This document shows, in pieces, positions 47,139-54,272 of a stretch of DNA of 64,000 nt. A model generated the notes under the pieces. The model saw only the letters and a program-made list of their open reading frames with translations. It made no database searches and had not been told where the DNA came from. Made by a program: the position numbers and the translations under genes. Position 1 is the stretch's first letter. Each line of letters starts with the position of its first letter. The stretch comes from Hyphobacterium sp. SN044 (GTDB lineage: Bacteria > Pseudomonadota > Alphaproteobacteria > Caulobacterales > Maricaulaceae): NCBI RefSeq assembly GCF_021864465.1, contig NZ_JAKKUV010000001.1, positions 389,895 to 453,894 on the forward strand, written 5' to 3'.

Positions 47139-47357
47139 ATGGCGAAGGAAGAACTTCTGGAGTTTCCCGGTGAGGTGACCGAGCTGTTGCCGAACGCCAC
47201 CTTCCGGGTGAAGCTTGAAAACGATCACGAGATCATTGCCCACACGGCGGGCAAGATGCGCAAGAACCGCATCCGCGTCCTCGCCGGCGACAAGGTGCTC
47301 GTGGAAATGACGCCCTACGATCTGACGAAGGGCCGCATCACCTATCGCTTCAAGTAA
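47139..47357 (+). CDS. infA: Translation initiation factor IF-1
   Basis: A 72-aa S1/OB-fold protein, [20 protein letters not shown] ... [12 protein letters not shown], the normal length and sequence of IF-1. It binds the 30S A-site during initiation. AGAGGAG precedes the ATG. An upstream in-frame start at 47115 would add eight non-conserved residues and is rejected. Confidence 0.98.
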   Translation: MAKEELLEFPGEVTELLPNATFRVKLENDHEIIAHTAGKMRKNRIRVLAGDKVLVEMTPYDLTKGRITYRFK

Positions 47358-47387
47358 GACTCTGCCGGATTGGGGCGCGAGCGCGTC

Positions 47388-47975
47388 ATGACGAAGCCGC
47401 GCCTGATACTGGCCAGCGCCTCGCCGCGCCGCCTTCAGCTTCTGGACCGTATCGGCATCGTGCCGGACGCGGTCCTGCCCAGCGACATCGACGAAACCGA
47501 AATCCCCGGCGAAACGCCGCGGCAGATTGCCTTGCGCCTGGCGCACGGCAAGGCCGAGGCCTGCCCGGACCGGGACGCCTTCGTGCTGGCGGCCGACACC
47601 GTCGTCGCGCAGGGGCGCCGCACGCTTCCGAAAGCCGAGACGGTCGAACAGGCCGAGGCGTGCATGCGCCGCCTCTCGGGTGGCAATCACCGGGTCTGGA
47701 CCGGGGTCGCGCTGCGATCGCCGGATGGTCAGATCACGACCCGCGTCAGCGAATCCCGGGTCAGGTTCAAGCGCATGTCCGAGACCGAGATCCGCGCCTA
47801 TCTCGCCAGTGGCGAATGGCAGGGCAAGGCCGGCGGCTATGGTCTTCAGGGCATGGCCGAAGCCTTCGTGATCCAGGTCATCGGCTCGCCGTCCAGCATT
47901 ATCGGCCTGCCGCTCTATGAAACCGCCGCGCTTCTGACCGGGGCCGGCTTTCCAGTGTTCGGATCAACGAAATGA
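47388..47975 (+). CDS. maf: Maf-like nucleotide pyrophosphatase
   Basis: A 195-aa protein with LILASASPRRLQLLDRIG (about 5-22), FVLAADTVVAQG (catalytic Asp) and QGKAGGYGLQGMAEAF, all Maf motifs. Maf proteins hydrolyse non-canonical or excess nucleoside triphosphates and influence septum formation. The stop overlaps the RNase E/G start. The start is taken at the internal ATG (MTKPRLIL) rather than at 47370. Confidence 0.95.
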   Translation: MTKPRLILASASPRRLQLLDRIGIVPDAVLPSDIDETEIPGETPRQIALRLAHGKAEACPDRDAFVLAADTVVAQGRRTLPKAETVEQAEACMRRLSGGNHRVWTGVALRSPDGQITTRVSESRVRFKRMSETEIRAYLASGEWQGKAGGYGLQGMAEAFVIQVIGSPSSIIGLPLYETAALLTGAGFPVFGSTK

Positions 47976-49060
47976 GCCGCATCGTCGCCGTCGAGGACGC
48001 CATCGGGGAAACCCGGGTTGCGCTGGCCGACAATGGCCGCGTCGTCGAGCTTCACATCGAACGCTGGAGCGAGGCCGGGCTGCGCGCCCGCGCCGGTGCG
48101 CTCTATCTCGGGCGCATCCGCACCATCGATGCGCGCCTGAACGCCGCCTTCGTCGATCTCGGCGTTGGCGAGGCGGGCTTCCTGCCCTTTGGCAAGGCCG
48201 GCCGTCCCGCGGGCCTGCACGAGGGCGCAGCCATCCCGGTGCGCGTCACCCGTGAGGCCCATGCCGGCAAGGGGCCGACGCTCGCGCGCGAGGAGGGGGA
48301 GTTTTCCGCCGATGCGCCGCGCCTCCTCGAAGACGCCGCCCCGCTCGCCGAACGGGTTGCAGCACGCTTTCAGGACGCCGAAGCGCGCTGGGCCGACGAG
48401 GTCCGCATCGACATCGCCGAGGCCATCGACGAGGCGCTTTCAAGAGAAGTCGCCATTCCGGGCGGGGGCCGCCTGATCATCGAGCCGACCGCGGCGCTGA
48501 CCGCGATCGATGTCGACATGGCGGGACGCCAGGGCCAAAACGGAGCATTGGGCGCGGCGGAGAAGATCGCCGCCGACCTCAACCGATCCGCCGCCAAGGA
48601 AGCCGCCCGCCAGATCCGCCTGCGCGGACTGGGCGGAGTGATCGCCATCGACTTCGTCCATATGCGCGACCGGAAGATCCGGCTTGGCGTCGAACAGGTG
48701 CTGAAGGCCGCCGTGAAGCACGATCCTGCGCGGATCGACATCGCGCCGATCTCGCCGTTTGGCATCGTCGAACTGGCGCGCCAGCGCACAGGCCGATCGC
48801 TCTCCGAACTCCTGAATGGGCCGGGTGGCCAGCCGAGCGACGAGACGCTGGCGCTCAATGCCATCCGTCGCCTGGAATCCGAGGGCCGGTCCGACCGCCG
48901 CCGTCAGCTGAAACTTCGCGTCAGCCCGGCCATCGCCGCCTGGCTCGACGCCGAACACATCGCCTGGCGCGATGCGCTGACCCAGCGCATCGGCCCGCGC
49001 TTCGCGCTCGAGACGGTTGACACCTGGCCCCGCGAGCGGTTCGACGTGTCCTCGAAATGA
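47972..49060 (+). CDS. Ribonuclease E/G family protein (short form)
   Basis: A 362-aa protein. An N-terminal S1-type domain (about 43-80: [19 protein letters not shown]) precedes the RNase E/G catalytic region with the two metal-binding Asp segments, [17 protein letters not shown] (about 170-186) and [13 protein letters not shown]. The usual Zn-link CPxCxG that follows SRFG-type helix (here [17 protein letters not shown]) is absent, so tetramer assembly through zinc is unlikely. This short paralogue sits between maf and yacG in many alphaproteobacteria; its targets are not known. Confidence 0.92.
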   Translation: MSRIVAVEDAIGETRVALADNGRVVELHIERWSEAGLRARAGALYLGRIRTIDARLNAAFVDLGVGEAGFLPFGKAGRPAGLHEGAAIPVRVTREAHAGKGPTLAREEGEFSADAPRLLEDAAPLAERVAARFQDAEARWADEVRIDIAEAIDEALSREVAIPGGGRLIIEPTAALTAIDVDMAGRQGQNGALGAAEKIAADLNRSAAKEAARQIRLRGLGGVIAIDFVHMRDRKIRLGVEQVLKAAVKHDPARIDIAPISPFGIVELARQRTGRSLSELLNGPGGQPSDETLALNAIRRLESEGRSDRRRQLKLRVSPAIAAWLDAEHIAWRDALTQRIGPRFALETVDTWPRERFDVSSK

Positions 49061-49266
49061 GTGACACGAAACCAACCACCGCCCGCTGCCCGATCTGCAA
49101 GAAGCCGACGGTGCCGGACTACCGCCCCTTCTGTTCGAAGCGCTGCGCCGATATCGACCTCGGCCACTGGTTCAAGGGCGACTACGCCATCCCCGGCGAT
49201 CCGGTCGATCCCGCCGACCTGCCGCCCCCGGATGGCACGCCGGATGAGGGCGGTGAAAACAAGTGA
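49057..49266 (+). CDS. yacG: DNA gyrase inhibitor YacG
   Basis: A 69-aa zinc protein: [20 protein letters not shown] supplies the four Cys ligands (C-x2-C...C-x3-C) and [17 protein letters not shown] the family tail. YacG binds GyrB and restrains gyrase. The ATG overlaps the preceding stop (ATGA). tRNA-Phe follows 92 nt later under its own promoter. Confidence 0.95.
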   Translation: MSDTKPTTARCPICKKPTVPDYRPFCSKRCADIDLGHWFKGDYAIPGDPVDPADLPPPDGTPDEGGENK

Positions 49267-49276
49267 TTTTGGCCCG

Positions 49277-49305
49277 TGGACAGGCGCGCCGCGCCTCTCT
49301 ATAAA
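49277..49305 (+). promoter_or_regulatory. Candidate promoter of tRNA-Phe
   Basis: tggaca (49277-49282), 17-bp spacer, tataaa (49300-49305), about 53 nt before the mature 5' end of tRNA-Phe. Confidence 0.6.
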
Positions 49306-49358
49306 CCGCGCTCCAACTGACGGCGAAGCGCTTCGCGCCCCCGCCGCACGCACCGGAT

Positions 49359-49434
49359 GCCCAGGTAGCTCAGTTGGTAGAGCAGCGGATTGAAAATCCG
49401 CGTGTCGCTGGTTCGATTCCGGCCCTGGGCACCA
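49359..49434 (+). tRNA. tRNA-Phe (GAA)
   Basis: A 76-nt cloverleaf: acceptor GCCCAGG/CCTGGGC, D-arm agctcagttggtagagc, anticodon stem ggatt-gaa-aatcc, T-loop ggttcgattcc and encoded CCA. A lower-GC islet starts directly after it. tRNA-Phe is a common integration site, but no repeated tRNA 3' end is seen downstream. Confidence 0.96.
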
Positions 49435-49598
49435 TTCAACTTATTATCTTAGCTCAACTAATTGTCTTAACCCACGCTCGCGTTGACCATTCGTCGGGCT
49501 AATGGTCTTAGTTGTCCTCACAGTGCCGACAGTAGGTCTGCAAGCATGCACGATGCTAGAGAATCCGATCAGCGATAGGACATAGCTAAGCCGATATC

Positions 49599-50036
49599 AT
49601 GAGCAGCATCGACGACGAGCGAACAACGGCCATCGGGCTTTTTAATTTCGCGGAGTCGTATCGCATTTGTGCAGACAGTCTTACGAACAGTCGCCCCTCT
49701 GGGCTGCGCTTCGAGCAACCCATTCAGTTCCTTTATTGGCACGCGCTTGAACTGTTCCTGAAAGCGTTCCTACGGGCGAAGGGGGTGGGCATTGCCGAGC
49801 TGAAGAGTCGCTACGGTCACAATCTAAAGAAGCTTCAAGCCGAGGCGATCAATCGAGGATTCATCAAATTGGAACTAGCAGCATGGCTGATCGAGAACTG
49901 GCAGCCGATGGATATTTTCGAGACACGCTACATTCGCACAGGGGCAGCTCAGATCCCGCATTTAGAAGACCTCGCGCTGGCCGTGGTAGAACTGAAACGG
50001 ACGATTGAACCGATCGTGATGCGGGGTCAGCCTTAG
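49599..50036 (+). CDS. HEPN-like domain protein
   Basis: A 145-aa all-helical protein. PIQFLYWHALELFLKAFLRA (about 41-60) followed by LKSRYGHNLKKLQAEAINRG (about 67-86) is the HEPN-type pattern of two helices with a polar YGHNL motif. The usual Rx4-6H RNase motif is not clearly present. HEPN proteins range from RNases of toxin-antitoxin and abortive-infection systems to scaffolds. GC is lower than in the flanking housekeeping genes. No nucleotidyltransferase (MNT) partner lies beside it. Confidence in the fold is moderate. Confidence 0.6.
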   Translation: MSSIDDERTTAIGLFNFAESYRICADSLTNSRPSGLRFEQPIQFLYWHALELFLKAFLRAKGVGIAELKSRYGHNLKKLQAEAINRGFIKLELAAWLIENWQPMDIFETRYIRTGAAQIPHLEDLALAVVELKRTIEPIVMRGQP

Positions 50037-50069
50037 TCGAACCCGGCAAAGGGCAAGTTCGGATGGCGT

Positions 50070-50711
50070 CTATATCTGCCATGCTTCTATCCAAAAACGC
50101 GCAATAACTTCATCGGCTGCCGTGTTGGTCGGTGTGACTGTGAGGGCGACAGTTTTGTCCCGAGCTAGCCTAGCCTCACCGGTTAGGCCCAGCGTTCGCG
50201 GCGCTCCGGCTGGTCGAGGCATCGTGTGAACGTTAATTCCCAAGTTGGCCTGCCAGTAGGTATTCGGAGGTGATATTTCAGCCGTGTAACGGACAAGTAC
50301 GCCGCCTGGTACAAACGGAATTTTGTAGTTAGAAATTGCTAGTGGCTTGCCTACCGAAGTCTTCAGAGTCGCAGCGAGTTTTGGGCGGTGGAGAACAAAT
50401 TGGTCCTCAAACCAGTGCCCCTCATCGCGGATCAACTTTCCAGCACCCGCAACTGCCACGAAGGCATTGATTAGCGTCCAACCAACTAGCGTCGAAAGCG
50501 CGGCGTAGAATTCTGCGAACCGTACCAACAGCTCATCGCGAACGTCGTTTTCAGGCACACCCCAACGAAATAGCAACACAGCGACGATCGCGGCGGTAAT
50601 CGCGCCGCCAGCACCAAACGCGATCGAGGTAGCGCTCATCCGCCCGAGATAAAGCGTGCCGAAGGCAGTCAGCCATTGAAAAATCTTAAGCTGGCGACGT
50701 CGCGAAAGCAC
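50070..50711 (-). CDS. Hypothetical membrane protein, tRNA-Phe islet
   Basis: A 213-aa protein with a GTG start after GAGGGGGG. Two hydrophobic segments (about 28-48: TSIAFGAGGAITAAIVAVLL; about 68-90) precede a soluble domain of ~120 residues ending VIARFWIEAWQI, with an SAVES-like beta pattern (ISPPNTYWQANLGINVHTMP). No family is recognised. It is convergent with the HEPN-like gene and shares its lower GC, so they may have arrived together. Confidence 0.6.
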   Translation of the reverse strand: MLSRRRQLKIFQWLTAFGTLYLGRMSATSIAFGAGGAITAAIVAVLLFRWGVPENDVRDELLVRFAEFYAALSTLVGWTLINAFVAVAGAGKLIRDEGHWFEDQFVLHRPKLAATLKTSVGKPLAISNYKIPFVPGGVLVRYTAEISPPNTYWQANLGINVHTMPRPAGAPRTLGLTGEARLARDKTVALTVTPTNTAADEVIARFWIEAWQI

Positions 50712-50726
50712 CGGTGAATTCCCCCC

Positions 50727-52133
50727 TCACGAATAGCCGATCCAGACCGCCACGATCAGGGCGATCGCGGCCGCGAGCGTCAGCTTGATCATCAGCGGGA
50801 AGACGAAGCGGAACCAGCGCGCATAGGGGATGCCGGCAAGGCCGAGAATCCCCATCAGCACCGCATTGGTCGGCACGATCATGTTCGAGAAGCCGTCGCC
50901 GAACTGGTAGGCGAGCACCGTCACCTGGCGGCTGACGCCGACAAGGTCGCCGATCGGCGCCATGATCGGCACGGTAGCGAAGGCCTGGCCGCTGCCCGAC
51001 GGGACGAAGAGATTGAACAGCGTCTGGATGAACAGCATGCCGACGGCGGAGAATTCCGCGCGCACCTGTTCCAGCGGCGTCGCCAGCGCATAGACCACGG
51101 TGTGCAGCACCTGACCGTCCTCGAGGATGAGCGAGATCGAGCGCGCGAAGCCGACGAGCAGCGCCGTCGCCGTCAGCTGTGCCGCACCCGCGATGAAGCT
51201 TTCCGCCGCGTCATCCAGCCGGAGCCGGGCGAAGACGATGGCGGCTACAGCGAGCGCAAGGAAGACGGCGGCGAGCTCGGTCAGCCACCAGCCCTGCAGC
51301 GTCACGCCGAGGATGAGGCCGACAATCGTCACGCCGAGCGAAAGGAGGACCAGCCGCCGCGGCCAGGTCATCGGCGGGTAGTCTTCCGGCGGCGGGGCCT
51401 GCGCCGTGGGGACATCGGCCACCAGGCTTTTCGACGGGTCGTTCCGGACTTTCCTTGCGTAGCTGTAGACGTGGTGGAAGCCGATCGCGAAGATCGGCAC
51501 CGCGATGGCCAGCCGGTACCACCAGCCCGACAGCGGGGTCAGCTCCGCCACGTCCTGCGCGATCATCACGGTGAAGGGGTTCATGAAGGACACGCCGTAG
51601 CCGACGCCGTAGCCCACCACCATCATCCCGACGGCGGTCATCGCGTCGAGCCTTAGTGCCGCGCACAGCGCCACGAGAATGCCGACGAAGGCGATATATT
51701 CCGCGGCCATGCCGAAGGCGGCTGAGAAGGTGCCGAACACGAACATCGAGGCGAGGACGAGGAGGGCCAGCCGCTCGCGGAAATGCACCAGCATCCCGCC
51801 GATCGCCGCCTCGATCGCGCCGGTCGAGCGCACCACGCCGAGCACGCCGCCGATCAGGAAGACGAAAAAGATCACGTCGGCCGCGGACGCCATGGCGCGT
51901 GGGATGACGGTCAGCAGATGCCAGGGCATGAGGGTAGGCGCGTCGTCCGCGACCTCGTACGTGCCGGGGACGACCATCATCCGCCCGGCCTCGTTCGGGC
52001 GCATCTCGAAACTGCCCGCCGGCAGGATCCAGGTCAGAATCAGCGCCGCGATCATCATCATGACCATCAGCACCAGCGTGTGTGGGATCCGGAATCCGCG
52101 CTTGCGCGCACTGCCGGCATCAATCTCCGCCAT
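50727..52133 (-). CDS. YfcC family transporter
   Basis: A 468-aa protein with about 11-12 membrane helices. It opens with RIPHTLVLMVMMMIAALILT and contains PNEAGRMMVVPGTYEV, SGSGQAFATVPIMAPIGDLV and PTNAVLMGILGLAGIPYARW, the YfcC/DcuC-like signature of basic-amino-acid or dicarboxylate carriers. The substrate is unknown. The ATG is preceded by AAGGGGA; an ATG at 52196 is rejected. It is 15 nt from the islet membrane protein and 78 nt from the aminotransferase. Confidence 0.88.
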   Translation of the reverse strand: MAEIDAGSARKRGFRIPHTLVLMVMMMIAALILTWILPAGSFEMRPNEAGRMMVVPGTYEVADDAPTLMPWHLLTVIPRAMASAADVIFFVFLIGGVLGVVRSTGAIEAAIGGMLVHFRERLALLVLASMFVFGTFSAAFGMAAEYIAFVGILVALCAALRLDAMTAVGMMVVGYGVGYGVSFMNPFTVMIAQDVAELTPLSGWWYRLAIAVPIFAIGFHHVYSYARKVRNDPSKSLVADVPTAQAPPPEDYPPMTWPRRLVLLSLGVTIVGLILGVTLQGWWLTELAAVFLALAVAAIVFARLRLDDAAESFIAGAAQLTATALLVGFARSISLILEDGQVLHTVVYALATPLEQVRAEFSAVGMLFIQTLFNLFVPSGSGQAFATVPIMAPIGDLVGVSRQVTVLAYQFGDGFSNMIVPTNAVLMGILGLAGIPYARWFRFVFPLMIKLTLAAAIALIVAVWIGYS

Positions 52134-52211
52134 TCGCCATCCCCTTGAGCGATTTCCGTGGGTTGCGAGTGGAGTCGCCCCGGCGGAAAAGGTCAAGCAA
52201 ACTCGGACGGT

Positions 52212-53396
52212 CTAGGCCTCGAAAAACGGTTTGATCGCGCGGGCGGCCTGGCGGATACGCTGGGTGTTTTCCACGAGGGCGAGGCGGACATGGCTGTCGC
52301 CCTGTTCCCCGAAGCCGAGGCCCGGCGCGACGGCGACGCTGGTTTCCTCCAGCAGGCGCTTGGCGAATTCCATCGAGCCCAGATGCGCGAACCGCTCCGG
52401 GATGGGGGCCCAGGCGAACATGGTCGCGGGCGGGGAGGGCACGGCGAACCCGGCGCGGCCGAAGCTTTCCACCAGCACGTCGCGGCGGTCCCGGTAGAGG
52501 CCGCGCAGCGCATCGACATGGTCCTGTGGACCGTCCAGTGCGGCGACGGCGGCGATCTGGACCGGCGTGAAGGCACCATAGTCGAGATAGGATTTCACCC
52601 GTTTCAGCGCGTCGATCAGGCGCGCCGACCCGGCGGCGAAGCCGATCCGCCAGCCGGCCATGGAATAGGTCTTCGACATCGAGGTGAATTCCACAGCGAT
52701 GTCTTTCGCACCCGGGACTTCGAGGATGGAAGGCGGCGGATCGCCCTCGAAATAGATCTCCGAATAGGCGAGGTCTGAGATGACGTAGAGGCCGTGCCGT
52801 TTCGCCAGTGCAACCGCCTCGGCGTAGAAATCCCGGCTCACGACACGAGCGGTCGGATTGCTGGGGAAGTTCAGGACGATGGCGCTGGGCGCGGGAACCG
52901 AGCGGCGGCAGGCTGTGTCGGCGATCCGAAGGAAATCCTCTTCCGACGCGAAGGGCACGGACCGCACCACCGCTCCGGCAATGAGGAATCCGAACATGTG
53001 GATCGGGTAGGAAGGGTCCGGCACGAGAATCACATCGCCCGGCGCCGTGATGGCTTGCGCGAGATTGGCGAGGCCCTCCTTCGACCCCAGCGTGACGCAG
53101 ACTTCGCGGTCGGCATTCAGCGAAACGCCGAAGCGCCGCTCGTAATAGCGGGTGAGGGCTTTCCGGAGGGCCGGCACACCCTGGCTCGCGGAATAGCGGT
53201 GGGCCCGCGGGTCCCCGGCGACCTCGGCCAGCTTGGCGACGATGTGGGGGGCCGGGGGCTGGTCCGGATTGCCCATGCCGAAATCGATCACGTCGCGCCC
53301 GGCCTTGCGGAAGGCCAGCTTCAGCCGGTTGATCTCGGCGAAGACATAGGGCGGCAGGCGCCGCTCGCGATAGAATTCAGTGGGGAGGTCAGCCAT
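52212..53396 (-). CDS. Class I/II aminotransferase (AlaC/LL-DAP aminotransferase-like)
   Basis: A 394-aa PLP enzyme of fold type I with VIDFGMGNPDQPPAPHIVAK (about 36-55), HRYSASQGVPALRKAL, FPSNPTARVVS, YVISDLAYSEIYF and the PLP-lysine in SMSKTYSMAGWRIGF (about 236). The closest functional forms are glutamate-pyruvate (AlaC) and LL-diaminopimelate aminotransferases; the choice cannot be made from sequence by eye. The stop is 78 nt upstream of the YfcC transporter start, same strand. Confidence 0.9.
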   Translation of the reverse strand: MADLPTEFYRERRLPPYVFAEINRLKLAFRKAGRDVIDFGMGNPDQPPAPHIVAKLAEVAGDPRAHRYSASQGVPALRKALTRYYERRFGVSLNADREVCVTLGSKEGLANLAQAITAPGDVILVPDPSYPIHMFGFLIAGAVVRSVPFASEEDFLRIADTACRRSVPAPSAIVLNFPSNPTARVVSRDFYAEAVALAKRHGLYVISDLAYSEIYFEGDPPPSILEVPGAKDIAVEFTSMSKTYSMAGWRIGFAAGSARLIDALKRVKSYLDYGAFTPVQIAAVAALDGPQDHVDALRGLYRDRRDVLVESFGRAGFAVPSPPATMFAWAPIPERFAHLGSMEFAKRLLEETSVAVAPGLGFGEQGDSHVRLALVENTQRIRQAARAIKPFFEA

Positions 53397-53536
53397 CGGA
53401 AACAGAAATCCCTTCGTCCGTCACCGGCACACCACAATTCGCGCCGGGCTGCAATCGCGCGCAAACGCTTCCCGGAACATGGGAACCGGACCGGACGTTT
53501 TGACGGCAGAAACGAGGCTGTTCAGGGAGGCCGAAC

Positions 53537-54211
53537 ATGACCCGATATGGACTGAAGTTCTGCGCCAGCGTCGCCGTTGTGTGTTCTGTCGTGGCGGCTT
53601 GCGGCAACAATGATCCCTATATCGACGACGGCGAGGCGACTGGCCCGTCCGATGAAATCACGGTGACGGGCGTCATCTCACAGGGCCAGCGCTGCGCGCT
53701 CATGACCGCCGATGATGGCACGGTCTATTCCCTCGCCGGCGCGCAGGGCGTGTCGGCCGGTCACCGCTACGAGATCAGCGGACTGCGGGTCGAGGAATCC
53801 GTGTGTGTGGATGGCGACGTCCACATCAGCGTCTCGACCGTGTCCGAAGATTTCGAACCGCCTGCCACGCCCGAAGGCTCCGCGATCGATCGGGACTATG
53901 TGCTTGGCGCCTGGACGCACCGCGGCGGTGACTGCGCACGCCCCGATTTCGACGTCACCTCCAACACCGCCGGCGGCCAGGTGGTCGAGACCGCGCTCGA
54001 TGGCGCGCCGCGCACCGGCTATGTCCGGCTGGGCGACGCACCGGCCTTCATCTTCGACCAGCCGCTGCGCGAATTTCCGCTGGAGGCACGGCGGGCGGAA
54101 TCGCTGGCGGTTCTTCCGGCGGACGGCGATCCGGTTTCGCTCGGCGGTCAGACCATCACTGGGGATGGCGTGGTCTTCATCAAGTGCGCCGAGGAATTCG
54201 TCGAACAATAA
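53537..54211 (+). CDS. Hypothetical lipoprotein
   Basis: A 224-aa protein with a GGGAGG site and lipobox SVVAAC (Cys about 22). The first ~90 mature residues resemble an OB-like fold (TVTGVISQGQRCALMTADDG, VYSLAGAQGVSAGHRYEISG). The second half has five more cysteines. No named family is recognised. It is transcribed divergently from the aminotransferase and ends 3 nt before a long hairpin shared with the S8 protease gene. Confidence 0.68.
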   Translation: MTRYGLKFCASVAVVCSVVAACGNNDPYIDDGEATGPSDEITVTGVISQGQRCALMTADDGTVYSLAGAQGVSAGHRYEISGLRVEESVCVDGDVHISVSTVSEDFEPPATPEGSAIDRDYVLGAWTHRGGDCARPDFDVTSNTAGGQVVETALDGAPRTGYVRLGDAPAFIFDQPLREFPLEARRAESLAVLPADGDPVSLGGQTITGDGVVFIKCAEEFVEQ

Positions 54212-54213
54212 AT

Positions 54214-54246
54214 CTCCGGCCGCACGATCATCTCGTGCGGCCGGAG
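54214..54246. terminator. Bidirectional terminator between the lipoprotein and S8 protease genes
   Basis: A 14-bp stem ctccggccgcacga / tcgtgcggccggag, 5-nt loop. It lies between two convergent genes (gap 54212-54272), with a short A-run on the left and no strong T-run on the right. Confidence 0.75.
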
Positions 54247-54272
54247 CGAGACGTTCCCCCTGAAAGAACGCC

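Noticed and set aside
49435-50760. An integrative element with a tRNA-Phe attachment repeat
   Set aside because: No copy of the tRNA 3' end was found near 50.7 kb and there is no integrase, so only an islet of atypical genes is claimed.
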